Below are positions 8,645-17,283 of a stretch of 64,000 nucleotides of DNA, in pieces (the stretch's first letter is position 1; each line of letters begins with the position of its first letter). The stretch lies in assembly GCF_902859745.1 (NCBI RefSeq), contig NZ_CADIJW010000022.1, positions 1 to 64,000 on the forward strand, given 5' to 3'. Origin of the DNA: Achromobacter dolens (GTDB taxonomy: Bacteria > Pseudomonadota > Gammaproteobacteria > Burkholderiales > Burkholderiaceae_B). The position numbers and the translations under genes are program-made. The notes under the pieces were generated by a model, which was not told the origin of the DNA, ran no database searches, and saw only the letters and a list, made by a program, of their open reading frames with translations.

Positions 8645-9391
8645 TCAAAGATCGAGCTGGTCCAGCAGGTCCTTGAACAGGTCGCGTTCGGGCATCTCGT
8701 CCAGCGCGATGTCCGCGTCCACGAACCACGATTTCCCGGCTTCGGGATGCGGGCCGCTCAGGACCACCAGGCCGCGCTCGAACGAATAGCGGGCCGCGGC
8801 CAGATCGCCATTCTCGTAGGTGGCGATCGCGTGAAAGCGCGCATCGCCGGGTTGCGACCGCAGGTAGGGGCCGTCCTGGAAGAAGACGCTGTCGTCCCTG
8901 CCCGCCCAACGGACAGCGACCGCCGCGTCCTCGATGGTCTTGATCGGGAAGCCGGGGCGGCCGACTTCCGAATCCAGGTCCTGCGCGATCAGGCCCAGGT
9001 TGGACGCGTCGGCGAGGTAGGCGCCCATGCACAGCCCAAGATAACGTCCGCCGCGCGCGACGAAACGGCGGATCGCGTCCACCCGCTCGTCGCCCAGGCT
9101 GCTCAGCGCGGCGGGAATATCCTGGCCGCCGCCCGGCTGCACGTACACGTCGTAGCGCGCCAGGGTGGCGTCGGAGATGTCGATCGGCTCGTCGGGGCCG
9201 ACGAAGTCGACCTGATAACGCGCGTCCGTCTTTTCGATGGCGCGCCGGGCCGCGGCCGCGCAGGAGTCGCACGCGGCCGGCCCGCGATACACCGCGACGC
9301 GCACGGACCTGTCCGCGGTGCCGGCAAGCGCCGCGGCGGGCGCTGCCAACGATAGCGCCAAGGCCAGAAGCAGGAAACGCAGGAACGCCAT
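8645..9391 (-). CDS. Exported BPL_N domain protein (glutamine-amidotransferase-like fold)
   Basis: Protein of 248 residues with a signal peptide (about residues 1-24, ending in AALAG) and a domain related to the N-terminal part of eukaryotic biotin-protein ligase (BPL_N). It carries YVQPGGGQDI and a nucleophile-elbow-like LGLCMGAYLA, reminiscent of class I amidotransferases. Function is not established for bacterial members. Its stop lies 12 bp from that of the FAD monooxygenase and the two genes converge, so they are not co-transcribed. A C-A-C-D-S-C cluster near residue 42 could bind metal or form a disulfide in the periplasm. Confidence 0.8.
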   Translation of the reverse strand: MAFLRFLLLALALSLAAPAAALAGTADRSVRVAVYRGPAACDSCAAAARRAIEKTDARYQVDFVGPDEPIDISDATLARYDVYVQPGGGQDIPAALSSLGDERVDAIRRFVARGGRYLGLCMGAYLADASNLGLIAQDLDSEVGRPGFPIKTIEDAAVAVRWAGRDDSVFFQDGPYLRSQPGDARFHAIATYENGDLAAARYSFERGLVVLSGPHPEAGKSWFVDADIALDEMPERDLFKDLLDQLDL

Positions 9392-9441
9392 ATCGACCCG
9401 TCAAAAACCAAAGTATAGGCAAGTCCGATTACGCCCCCGCG

Positions 9442-10179
9442 TCAGTCCAGTCCCGTCTTGCCGGGCGCCCAGTATGCCTTGGCCATGATGCGTCCCGAGG
9501 CAACGCCCAGCGCTTTCAACGCCTGGCGCAGGCGCTGGATGGTCGACGCCCTGCCGGTCAGGATGAAGGCCGCGCCCGCGGCCGCCAGTGGCGGCAGGCG
9601 ATGCTCGATCGCATCGAGATGCGCGTCGCCGGCCTGCCGGCCGAACAGTTCGACCGCGTCCAGCCCGAGCCGCGCCAGCGCATCGCGAACAGCGGCCGCC
9701 TCGTTGACCTCGAGCAGGCAGCGCGCCTCGCCCCCCATCGCGCGTTGCAGGGCGCAAGCGACGCCAATCGAGGTCTCGTCGCCCAACAGCACGCAGGCCC
9801 CCACGGGGCGGTCCAGATTGAGCGACGCGCGCGGACCGAACACATCGCACGCCTCTCCGGGCTCGACGCGTTCGGCCCAGGCGCTGCCGGGGCCGCCGCC
9901 ATGCGAGTACGCCACGATGCGGGTGCGTCCGGTTGCGGCGTCCCAGTCCATCGGCGTGTAGGTCCGCGCGACGAAGGCCGACCCCATCGCGATCTGCACT
10001 TTCTGCCCCGGCACCCAGCGCGCTTCGCGGAACGCGGGACTCTGCAGCGTCAGCAGGCGCAAGCCGCCCGCCAGGCTTTCAGCCGCCATGATGCGCGTCG
10101 GCTTCATGAAAAGCCGGGTGAAAGCGCGGCTCATGCGGCCCTGCGAGGAATTCGTCATTTCTGCGCGCTCCCCGTTCAT
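9442..10179 (-). CDS. Siderophore-interacting protein (FAD/NAD(P)H ferric reductase family)
   Basis: Protein of 245 residues with a flavin-binding barrel containing the RTYT motif (about 72-75) and a C-terminal SIP nucleotide-binding region ending in KAYWAPGKTGLD. Relatives such as ViuB and YqjH reduce ferric siderophores in the cytoplasm to release iron. The start at 10179 overlaps the methyltransferase stop in an ATGA, so translation is coupled and the genes form one operon. A divergent AraC gene probably controls it. The pairing of a SIP with a methyltransferase is uncommon. Confidence 0.86.
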   Translation of the reverse strand: MNGERAEMTNSSQGRMSRAFTRLFMKPTRIMAAESLAGGLRLLTLQSPAFREARWVPGQKVQIAMGSAFVARTYTPMDWDAATGRTRIVAYSHGGGPGSAWAERVEPGEACDVFGPRASLNLDRPVGACVLLGDETSIGVACALQRAMGGEARCLLEVNEAAAVRDALARLGLDAVELFGRQAGDAHLDAIEHRLPPLAAAGAAFILTGRASTIQRLRQALKALGVASGRIMAKAYWAPGKTGLD

Positions 10180-10880
10180 CGCGTCACGATGGTGAATTCG
10201 TTGCCGCGGCCCTCGGTGACCGGCAGCGGTTGCGACAGATAGCCGTTGGCGGGGTCGCGCACGTAGTCCAGGTAGTCGTTGCCTTGCGTCCAGGCGTTCT
10301 CCGCCAGAATCGGGGCTCCGCCGCGCAAGTGCGGCTCGAGCAGCTTGAGCACCGGCAGGTAGAGGCTGAAGGCGCCGTCGAGCAGCACCAGGTCGACTTC
10401 GCCGTCGACCTGCGCCAGCGTCTCGCGGGCGTCGCCGACACGGATCTCGACCAGGTCCGCCAGGCCGGCGGCCTCCAGGTTGGCGCGGGCGCGCACCGCC
10501 TTCGCCGGCTCCAGCTCGGTGCCGATCAACTGGCCGCCCCCCATGTCGCGCAAGGCCGCGGCCAGGTAGATGGTGGAAATTCCCATCGACGTGCCGAACT
10601 CGACGATGCGCGTGGCCCGCCGCGCCCGCGCGCATTGGTACAGGAACCGGCCGTACGCCGGGGCGACATTGAGGAAGTTGCCGGCGTAGCCGCGATACAC
10701 GCCGCGCAGGTCGCGCCGTTCCTCGGCCACCATGTCAGCGATGATGTCGGCATGGGCCTGCTCGGACAGCGCGGCCATGCCGCCTTCGAACTGGTCCATC
10801 AGGCCCTTGTCTGCGATCTCCGCCTCGGCCAACAGGCGTTGCAGGGTGTGGGCGACGCGCCCGCTACTCAGTGAATCCAT
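10176..10880 (-). CDS. Class I SAM-dependent O-methyltransferase
   Basis: Protein of 234 residues with SAM-binding motif I, IVEFGTSMGISTIYLAAAL (about 92-110), an acidic motif II (IGTELEP), and a VDLVLLDGAF strand typical of the catechol O-methyltransferase/methyltransferase_24 group. The N-terminal 70 residues form a helical cap. ATG 10880 has the ribosome site GGAAG. It is the first gene of a two-gene operon with the siderophore-interacting protein. A small catechol or siderophore-like phenol is a plausible substrate given the partner; this is not shown by the sequence. Confidence 0.85.
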   Translation of the reverse strand: MDSLSSGRVAHTLQRLLAEAEIADKGLMDQFEGGMAALSEQAHADIIADMVAEERRDLRGVYRGYAGNFLNVAPAYGRFLYQCARARRATRIVEFGTSMGISTIYLAAALRDMGGGQLIGTELEPAKAVRARANLEAAGLADLVEIRVGDARETLAQVDGEVDLVLLDGAFSLYLPVLKLLEPHLRGGAPILAENAWTQGNDYLDYVRDPANGYLSQPLPVTEGRGNEFTIVTR

Positions 10881-11014
10881 GATTGCTTCCTTTGGCAATG
10901 AACGGTGGCGGATCGCACCGCCGTGCCGCCATCGTAGGAAGCCCTGGATCTGGCAGCATTGGTAAACTGCGCCAACAAATTCCGAATTCCTGCCAATCCC
11001 GCGCAATCGCCGCC

Positions 11015-11848
11015 ATGCCCGTCCTGACCAACCTCGACGACGCCCCGGAATGGACCGATCCCGACCTGGTGCCGCGCCCCGTCGTGACCATGGGCGCCGC
11101 CGGCATCGACGTGGCCAGCCTGGACCTGCACGGATTGGATCGGCTCGAAAAGGACTTCCATCGCCATCGCAAGGCGCAACTGATGCTGTTGCTGCGCGGC
11201 GTGCTCACGTGCGAGCTCGAAGGCGCCCTGTGGCTGGTCCCCCCGCAAAGCGCGCTGTGGGTGCCAGGCGATGTGCTGCACAAGATCACCGCCGCCGGCA
11301 CCATTGAGGTCTACGTCGCCTTCGTCGAACCCGCGGTCGCCGCCGACCTGCCCGCCACCTGCTGCGCGGTGTCGACCACGGCGCTGCTGCGCGAACTGGT
11401 GATCCGCTCCGCGCAACTGCCGCTGCTGTACCCGGAAGATGGCCCCGCCATGCACCTGGTCTGCCTGCTGCTGCATGAATTGGCATGCGCCCCGCTGGGC
11501 ACCCTGCACCTGCCGATGCCGTCCGATCCCCGCCTGCGCAAGATCGCGCAGCTCATCATGGAGCATCCCGCCGACCGCGGCACCATGCGGAGCTGGGCGC
11601 GGCGCGTGGGCCTGAGCGAGCGCACCCTGGCGCGGCTGCTCACGCAGCAGACCGGCATGAGCTTCGGCCGCTGGCGCCAGCAATTGCATCTGATGCTGGC
11701 GGTGAAATGGCTCGGCACCGGCGCGTCGGTGCAACAGGTGGCCGATGAACTGGGCTATGAAAGCGCCGGCGGCTTTGTCACGATGTTCCGCAAGGCGCTG
11801 GGGACGTCGCCCGCACGCTACATGGCGCAACGGCGCGCGGCGGGCTGA
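11015..11848 (+). CDS. AraC-family regulator with N-terminal cupin (NimR/YdiP-like)
   Basis: Regulator of 277 residues with a cupin sensor domain, including HRHRKAQLMLLLRG and a WVPGDVLHKI strand, then two helix-turn-helices (MSFGRWRQQLHLM and ADELGYESAGGFVTMFRKAL). It is divergent from the methyltransferase/SIP operon, the likely target. The start at 11015 gives the standard short leader; an open frame continues upstream to 10883 without homology. A second AraC gene at 28114 is a clear paralog with the same layout and stands next to a TonB-dependent receptor. Confidence 0.87.
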   Translation: MPVLTNLDDAPEWTDPDLVPRPVVTMGAAGIDVASLDLHGLDRLEKDFHRHRKAQLMLLLRGVLTCELEGALWLVPPQSALWVPGDVLHKITAAGTIEVYVAFVEPAVAADLPATCCAVSTTALLRELVIRSAQLPLLYPEDGPAMHLVCLLLHELACAPLGTLHLPMPSDPRLRKIAQLIMEHPADRGTMRSWARRVGLSERTLARLLTQQTGMSFGRWRQQLHLMLAVKWLGTGASVQQVADELGYESAGGFVTMFRKALGTSPARYMAQRRAAG

Positions 11849-11892
11849 GCCCCGGCGTACGGATCGCGCGCGCCGCGCCAGCTAATGATGCT

Positions 11893-12168
11893 TCAAACCC
11901 GGACGGGGTCTGGCGGTGGCAACGCCACCCCCGACAAGGCAGCGCATTGCGCCAGAAGCTCGTCCTGCAACGCGAGATCCAGCGCCTGAGGATTCGCCGC
12001 CTTGCGTTTCAGATGGTAGAAGTACGCCCCGGTCACATCGGCCCGGCGGTCCTCCCCCGCGGCCAGCCAAGCCTGGGTGCGGTGCGCCTGGTCCAGATCA
12101 TCCGGCGCGCCCGGACCTCCCATCCGGGTCGGCACCCACCCCGGCTCCAGGGCGTTGGCGTAGACCTG
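11893..12168 (-). pseudogene. C-terminal fragment of a short-chain dehydrogenase
   Basis: Reading leftwards from about 12168, the translation VYANALEPGWVPTRMGG and onward to the stop at 11893 (about 90 residues) matches the C-terminal third of SDR oxidoreductases: the post-catalytic PGWVPT loop, then TGAYFYHLKRKAANPQALD. The Rossmann start and the catalytic YxxxK are absent. Upstream, the reading switches abruptly to an MFS sequence in another frame, so this is a gene remnant. Confidence 0.75.
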
Positions 12169-12309
12169 CGGCCAGCGCCGCGCCCAGCAATGCACATCCG
12201 GCGCCGAACGCGTACACGGCTGCATAGCCGAAATGGCGGGCGATGACGCCCGCCGCCGGCCCCGCCAGGCCATAGGCGATATCGAGAAAGGCCACGAACG
12301 CGGTGCAGG
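12152..12309 (-). pseudogene. Internal fragment of an MFS transporter
   Basis: About 52 codons (TAFVAFLDIAYGLAGPAAGV, then IARHFGYAAVYAFGAG and LLGAALAAGLRQR) match two transmembrane helices from the C-terminal half of MFS exporters. The fragment has neither start nor stop of its own and is cut by the SDR fragment on one side and by a LysR fragment on the other. Confidence 0.65.
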
Positions 12310-12821
12310 CGCCTGATATCGGCGACCTGGTGACTGAAGGCATTGACGTGGCGGTGCGCTTCGGCCCGCAACCGCCGTCCACCATGACCTCACGCCTGCT
12401 GCTGCAGACGCGCGTCCTGACGGTGGCGTCACCCGCGTACCTGGCGCGCCACGGCCGGCCCAAGCGACCCGAGAAACTGGCCGAGCACGATTGCATCCAA
12501 TACATCGACCCGCGCCGCGGCCGACCTTTCGGCTGGGAGTTTCATCGCGGGCGGGAAGTGTTGCGGGTGGACACCCGGGGGCCGCTGACGACGACAGACG
12601 TGGACCTGATGGTGCAGGCGTGCCTGAACGGCGCCGGCGTGGCGCAGGTGCTGGCGCTGAACGTGCGCGAGCTGCTGGCCGACAGGAAGCTGGTCGAACT
12701 GTTTCCGGAATGGAACGGCGAGACGTATCCGCTGTATGTCACCCGGCCGTCGCGGCGCCTGGCGCCGGCGGCGGTGGAGGCATTCCTGGATTTCTGTTCA
12801 GAGATCTGCGCCGGTCTCTAA
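12309..12821 (+). pseudogene. LysR effector-domain fragment lacking the DNA-binding domain
   Basis: About 170 residues beginning at DLVTEGIDVAVRFG, the middle of a LysR substrate-binding domain, continuing through SPAYLARHGRPKRPEKL to a normal C-terminus and stop at 12821. The winged helix and the first half of the sensor are missing. An ATG at 12303 opens the frame but has no ribosome site. It joins an MFS remnant on the opposite strand at about 12310. Confidence 0.78.
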
Positions 12822-12863
12822 GCGGCAGGAGGGTCCAGCGGCAAGGCGTCTACCCACGACGCC

Positions 12864-13838
12864 TCACAGCCCGCGCAAAAACCCGATCAACGCCGCGTTG
12901 ACGGCATCCGGCGCCTCTTGCGGCAACCAATGCCCGGCGCCGGCAATCACCTGGGAGCCGCGCAGATCGGGCACGAGCCGCGGCATCGCCTCGATGATCT
13001 GGCGCATGCCGGGAATGGCCAGTCCCGTGTCGTACTCGCCCGCCAGGTACAGCGCCGGCACCTCGATAAGCAGCCCCGCGAAAGCGGCCTGGTCCCGCCA
13101 GTTGCGGTCCAGATTCCGGTAGTAATTCAAGCCGCCGCGAAAGCCCGATTTGGCAAACGCCCGCGCGAACTGCGCCAGGTCTGCCGTGGAAAGCCACGCG
13201 GGCAGCGCGGCCGGGTCGGGCAACACATCCAGCAGCCCGCCGCCGCGCGGCACCATGCCGAAGGGATTGGGCGTCGTCGCATCGCGCGGTCCCAACGCGC
13301 CCGACGCGCAGACATAGATCTTGCGCAACGTGGCCTCGGCATCCCGCTCGAATGCCGTTTCGGCCAGGCCCGGTTCGGAAAAGTAATGCGTGTAGAACCA
13401 CGCCTGCTCATTCTGCGGGAACAGAAGGCTCGGCGCCATCGGCGCGCGTCCCATCATCGGCACCCCGAGCGCCGCCACGGCCCGGAACCGATCCGGGCGC
13501 AACTGCGCCGCCTGCCAGGCAATCGACGCGCCCCAGTCGTTGCCGACCAGCACCGCCTGGCGCTGGCCCAGCGCGTCCGCCAGCCCGACCAGATCGCCGA
13601 TCACATCGAGCGCCGAATAGTGCGCGATGTCCGGCGGACAGTCGCTGTCGCCATAGCCGCGCAGATCCGGCGCGACCGCGTGAAACCCCGCCTGTCCCAG
13701 CGCGTCGAGTTGATGGCGCCACGCATGCGACGTTTCCGGAAAGCCATGGCAGAGGATGACCAGCGGCCCCTCGCCCTGCTCCCTCACATGGAGGCGGATA
13801 CCGTTGGTCTCGATGAAGCGTTGGCGGGCTGCGGGCAT
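12864..13838 (-). CDS. Alpha/beta hydrolase, epoxide hydrolase-like
   Basis: Protein of 324 residues with the oxyanion motif HGFPE, a nucleophile elbow GNDWGASIAW whose Asp replaces Ser as in epoxide hydrolases and haloalkane dehalogenases, and a C-terminal catalytic histidine in GAGHWLPQEAP. A cap with two tyrosines (FYTHYF, NYYRNLDRNW) fits soluble epoxide hydrolases of the EphA type. The start at 13838 gives PAARQRFIETNGIRLHV, the usual N-terminus. It is divergent from an Rrf2 regulator. The physiological substrate is unknown; a dehalogenase cannot be excluded. Confidence 0.86.
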   Translation of the reverse strand: MPAARQRFIETNGIRLHVREQGEGPLVILCHGFPETSHAWRHQLDALGQAGFHAVAPDLRGYGDSDCPPDIAHYSALDVIGDLVGLADALGQRQAVLVGNDWGASIAWQAAQLRPDRFRAVAALGVPMMGRAPMAPSLLFPQNEQAWFYTHYFSEPGLAETAFERDAEATLRKIYVCASGALGPRDATTPNPFGMVPRGGGLLDVLPDPAALPAWLSTADLAQFARAFAKSGFRGGLNYYRNLDRNWRDQAAFAGLLIEVPALYLAGEYDTGLAIPGMRQIIEAMPRLVPDLRGSQVIAGAGHWLPQEAPDAVNAALIGFLRGL

Positions 13839-13925
13839 GTCGGCTCTGGATAAAGGCGTGAGATGGCACAAATGTTCGCCAAAAGAGTAACATTAAAAGT
13901 TGCACATTTCCACGACCCCGAATCC

Positions 13926-14363
13926 ATGCAACGAGACACCCGCCTCGCCCGCCTGCTGCACGTCCTGGTCCACATGCACCTGCGCGGCGGCACGACCACG
14001 TCGCAGACCATCGCGCTGATGCTGCACACCAATCCCGTGGTCGTGCGCCGCACGATGGGCGCGCTGCGCGACGCGGGCTTCGTCACCTCCACCGGCGGCC
14101 CGGGCGGCGGGTGGACGCTGGCCCGCGATCTGGACACCCTGACGGTGCGGGACGTGTGCGAGGCCATCGCGCACACCACCCTGTTCGCGGTCGGCCCGGC
14201 GCAGGACAATGACGCCTGCCCGGTCGAGGCCGCGGTGAACCGACGGATCAATGCGGCGCTGGCGTCCGCGGAAACGGCGCTGATGGCGGCGTTCGGGGAG
14301 GTTCCGCTGTCAGAGATCGCGGGGGAAATCAGGGCGCCGGCGGCGCGCGGGCGGTCGCGGTGA
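13926..14363 (+). CDS. Rrf2-family transcriptional regulator
   Basis: Protein of 145 residues: an N-terminal winged helix (RLARLLHVLVHMHLRGG, then HTNPVVVRRTMGALRDAGFV), the GGPGGGWTLARD wing, and a dimerisation helix. Only two cysteines lie in the sensor part (about residues 78 and 99), so it does not have the three-cysteine cluster site of IscR or NsrR and looks more like the YwnA/CymR-type branch. It is divergent from the epoxide-hydrolase-like gene. Its 3' end overlaps the convergent AraC gene by 54 bp. Confidence 0.84.
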   Translation: MQRDTRLARLLHVLVHMHLRGGTTTSQTIALMLHTNPVVVRRTMGALRDAGFVTSTGGPGGGWTLARDLDTLTVRDVCEAIAHTTLFAVGPAQDNDACPVEAAVNRRINAALASAETALMAAFGEVPLSEIAGEIRAPAARGRSR

Positions 14364-15329
14364 CACGGGTCGCGACGGTGGCGCGCCCTCGGGCGCATCC
14401 CTCCTTGCGAACACGCTTGGCGATAGCCCCACCGAGCGGCTGAACGCCGCGCTGAAGGCGCTCGCGGACTGGTAGCCGATTGCATGCGCGACCTCTCCCA
14501 GGGACAAGCCGTCATGGCGCAACATGTCCTTGGCCAGCGCCATGCGCCAGCGCAGCACATACTCCATTGGCGGAACGCCCAGGACTTGCATGAAACGGGC
14601 CGCGAACGCCGCGCGCGACATCCCGATCCGGCCCGCCAGTTCCTCGATGGTCCAACGGTGCGCGACATCGCCATGGATCAGGCGCAGCGCGGCCGCCATG
14701 CGCGGATGCGCCAGCCCGGCCAAGAGGCCGCCAGGAGGCACCGCGCCGTCCGCGCGCGACGGATGCCAGCGCAATGCCTCGATCAGCATGATTTCGGCCA
14801 GGCGGGTGAGGATCGCATCGCCGCCAGGCCGCGGGTTCACGCTTTCCTCGCCAATCACGCCGGCTATCCAGCGCAACCGCTCCGCGCCGCGATCGCCCGA
14901 TTTGATATGCACCACCCTCGGCAACCGTTCCAACAGCAACGGCGCATTCGCGGCATCGAACATGAAGAAACCGCTCAACATCCTGACGGCAGCCTCGTCG
15001 CGCGGCTCGCCGTGACGCACCTCCGCCACGGGCTCGGTCGTGGCCACGCGTATCGTCGGCGTCTTCAACGCCTCCGGGTCACTGCCCATCCTGAAGCCCG
15101 GCGTGGAAGGCAACAGCAGGTAGTCTCCCGCCTCGAACAGGAATGGCTCGGCGCCGTCGACCTGGAGGCAGCACGCGCCGGTCAGCATCAAGCCGAAACT
15201 GGGATGCCCGAAGTCGGGATATTGCACTGCCCACCGCCCCGCGCCACTGACGAACTTGGACAGAACGGTTTGTGGACGCAGCAAGGCGACGACGGCGCCC
15301 AGCGGGTCTGAATCAAGACGATCTCGCAT
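14310..15329 (-). CDS. AraC-family regulator with cupin_6 sensor domain
   Basis: Regulator of 339 residues. The N-terminal half (WAVQYPDFGHPSFGLMLTG, YLLLPSTPGFRMGSD) is the cupin_6 type found beside oxidoreductase genes. The C-terminal half has two helix-turn-helices (IEELAGRIGMSRAAFAARF and HAIGYQSASAFSAAFSRSVG), followed by a basic, proline-rich tail of about 35 residues. It is divergent from the SDR gene at 15403, with 73 bp between starts, so control of that SDR is likely. The tail overlaps the Rrf2 3' end, so part of it may be a late extension. Confidence 0.86.
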   Translation of the reverse strand: MRDRLDSDPLGAVVALLRPQTVLSKFVSGAGRWAVQYPDFGHPSFGLMLTGACCLQVDGAEPFLFEAGDYLLLPSTPGFRMGSDPEALKTPTIRVATTEPVAEVRHGEPRDEAAVRMLSGFFMFDAANAPLLLERLPRVVHIKSGDRGAERLRWIAGVIGEESVNPRPGGDAILTRLAEIMLIEALRWHPSRADGAVPPGGLLAGLAHPRMAAALRLIHGDVAHRWTIEELAGRIGMSRAAFAARFMQVLGVPPMEYVLRWRMALAKDMLRHDGLSLGEVAHAIGYQSASAFSAAFSRSVGLSPSVFARRDAPEGAPPSRPVSPRPPARRRRPDFPRDL

Positions 15330-15402
15330 GGTTTAGAGATTATTCGCTATTTATCGTCTTGGTCAACCGATCTACGATGGCCCTATCGAACAAGGAGCGA
15401 CT

Positions 15403-16239
15403 ATGAAGACCGCACTGATCACCGGCTGCTCGTCGGGCTACGGCAAGGCCACCGCCGACTATTTCGCCGCGCACGGATGGAACGTCATCGCGACCATGCG
15501 CCGCCCGGATCCGGAGATGTTCCGTTCCTCTGGGCCAGGGGCCGTGCGCGTCGTGCGAATGGACGTCACCGACGCGGACAGCATCGACCAGGCCATCGCC
15601 CAGGGGCTGGAGGCATTCGGCCAGATCGACGTCCTGGTCAACAACGCCGGCATCGGTTTGCTCTCGCCGCTGGAATCCACGCCCCTGGCAACCATACGCG
15701 AGGTCTTCGAAACCAATACCTTCGGCGTCATGCGTACGAGCCAGGCCGTCATCCCGCTGATGCGCGAACGAGGCCAGGGCACGATCATCAACGTCACGTC
15801 CAGCGTCTGTTTCGCGGGCATGCCACTGGTGGCCCCGTACGCGGCCAGCAAGTGGGCAATCGAAGGCTTCACGGAGGCCCTGTACTACGAATTGCATGCC
15901 GTAGGAGTGCGCGTGCGCCTGGTCGAACCCGGCTATGGCCCCGGCACCGCGTTCACCGCGAACGGCATGCCGCGCATGAGCGGGCTGGTCACCGCCCCTT
16001 ATGAGCCGTATGCGGCCCAACTGTTCGCGCAACTGGGCGCGCCCGGCGCTGCCGTAACGACGCCCGAACAGGTTGCCGCGGCCATCCACGCCGCGGCAAC
16101 GGAAGAGAGCGAGCAACTGCGGTTTCCGGCCGGTCCCGACAGCGAGCATCTGGCGAACGCGCGCTGGCACAGCAGCGACGCCGAATTCCTGGCCGGCATG
16201 CAGGCAATGCTGCGCCTGCAACGCCAGCCCGCGCGCTGA
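15403..16239 (+). CDS. Short-chain dehydrogenase/reductase
   Basis: Classical SDR of 278 residues: cofactor motif TGCSSGYG (8-15), NNAG, INVTSSV containing the catalytic serine, and YAASK with Tyr146 and Lys150. The acidic or basic residue after beta-2 (TMRRP) suggests NADP(H). The ribosome site AAGGAGCG precedes the ATG. It is divergent from a cupin-AraC regulator, a common pairing for induced detoxifying reductases. It converges with a second SDR. The substrate is unknown. Confidence 0.87.
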   Translation: MKTALITGCSSGYGKATADYFAAHGWNVIATMRRPDPEMFRSSGPGAVRVVRMDVTDADSIDQAIAQGLEAFGQIDVLVNNAGIGLLSPLESTPLATIREVFETNTFGVMRTSQAVIPLMRERGQGTIINVTSSVCFAGMPLVAPYAASKWAIEGFTEALYYELHAVGVRVRLVEPGYGPGTAFTANGMPRMSGLVTAPYEPYAAQLFAQLGAPGAAVTTPEQVAAAIHAAATEESEQLRFPAGPDSEHLANARWHSSDAEFLAGMQAMLRLQRQPAR

Positions 16240-16259
16240 CATTGCCGGCGCGTCGCCGT

Positions 16260-17114
16260 TCAAGCAAAGTCCGTTCCCACCCCCGCCCGCTGGCGCCACG
16301 CATCGAAATCCCCCCGCACCGTCTCCAGCTTCTGCTCGGCCAGGTCATTGGCGATCTTGCCCACGAACAGATGCAGCGGCGGCGCGTCCAGGGCCGCGAC
16401 CTCCTGGATCAGCAGGGCCAGCTTCTCGGGATCGCCGTCCTGCCGGCCGTTCATGCCTTCGCGGTGCAGGTCCAGCGAGGCCTGGGCCGCGGTGTAGTCG
16501 GCGATCTTGCGGCGCGCGATGACCAGGCTGTTGTCGTTCAGGAAGTCCGTGCGCACCGGGCCGGGGTACACCACGGTGGCCTTGACGCCAAATTCGGCGG
16601 TCTCCGCCGCCAGGGTCTCGGTCAGCCCGGCCAACGCGAACTTGGTCGCCACGTAGCAGCCCCAGCCCGCGTAGCCGCCGGCGAAGCCGGCGATCGAAGC
16701 GACGTTGAAGACGTGGCCGCTGCCCTGCCTGCGCAGGTGCGGCAGCGCATGGCGCAGCACGTGCAGCGGCGCGAACACGTTGACATCGAAGTTGCGGCGC
16801 ACCTCGTCGTCGTCCAGCGCTTCCAGCGGGCCCTGCTGGCCGTAGCCCGCATTGTTGACCACGTAGTCGATGCGGCCAAAGGCGGCGATGGTCTTGTCGA
16901 TGGCGGCCTGGACGCTGGCCTCGGACACCAGGTCCACCTCCAGCGCCAAGAGGCGCGGATGCTCTTCGCCCAGCGCCTGGTGCAGGCCGGCCAGCGTGCG
17001 CGAAGTGGCGGCCACGTAGTCGCCGCGCGCCAGCAACTGGCGGGCCAGCGACAGCCCGATGCCGCGCGCCGCGCCGGTGATGAACCAGATCTTGTTGGTT
17101 TGGATCGTCTGCAT
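16260..17114 (-). CDS. Short-chain dehydrogenase/reductase
   Basis: Classical SDR of 284 residues with TGAARGIG (14-21), NNAG, NVASIAGF and the catalytic YVATK. TSRT after beta-2 suggests NADP(H). It resembles the oxidoreductases often annotated as 'oxidoreductase/YusZ-like', with a C-terminal extension that includes HLFVGKIANDLAEQKL. It is divergent from the AraC gene at 17284. It converges with the SDR at 15403, leaving 20 bp between stops. The two SDRs are only distantly alike, so this is not a recent tandem duplication. Confidence 0.87.
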   Translation of the reverse strand: MQTIQTNKIWFITGAARGIGLSLARQLLARGDYVAATSRTLAGLHQALGEEHPRLLALEVDLVSEASVQAAIDKTIAAFGRIDYVVNNAGYGQQGPLEALDDDEVRRNFDVNVFAPLHVLRHALPHLRRQGSGHVFNVASIAGFAGGYAGWGCYVATKFALAGLTETLAAETAEFGVKATVVYPGPVRTDFLNDNSLVIARRKIADYTAAQASLDLHREGMNGRQDGDPEKLALLIQEVAALDAPPLHLFVGKIANDLAEQKLETVRGDFDAWRQRAGVGTDFA

Positions 17115-17176
17115 TTCCTGATCTCCTGAGGGGTTGGATTACAGGATCAAATGCTAGGCGCGGCGGCCCCGTCCGG

Positions 17177-17207
17177 ATAGGCACAGGGCTATGGGATGAT
17201 TGCCTAT
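17177..17207. promoter_or_regulatory. Inverted repeat in the SDR/AraC divergent region
   Basis: ATAGGCA (17177-17183) and TGCCTAT (17201-17207) form a perfect 7-bp inverted repeat with centres 24 bp apart. The element lies between the divergent SDR (start 17114) and AraC (start 17284) genes, where an AraC-type activator would bind. Confidence 0.4.
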
Positions 17208-17283
17208 TCCTCTTTTCCGCTCTTTATTTATCGCGGATTCGGTGCAAAATGATGCCCAAGACTCTTAGCCAAGGCATTCCCCC

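Noticed and set aside
12303-12821. A functional short LysR-like gene
   Set aside because: It lacks the DNA-binding domain and half of the sensor and begins at a junction with another gene fragment.
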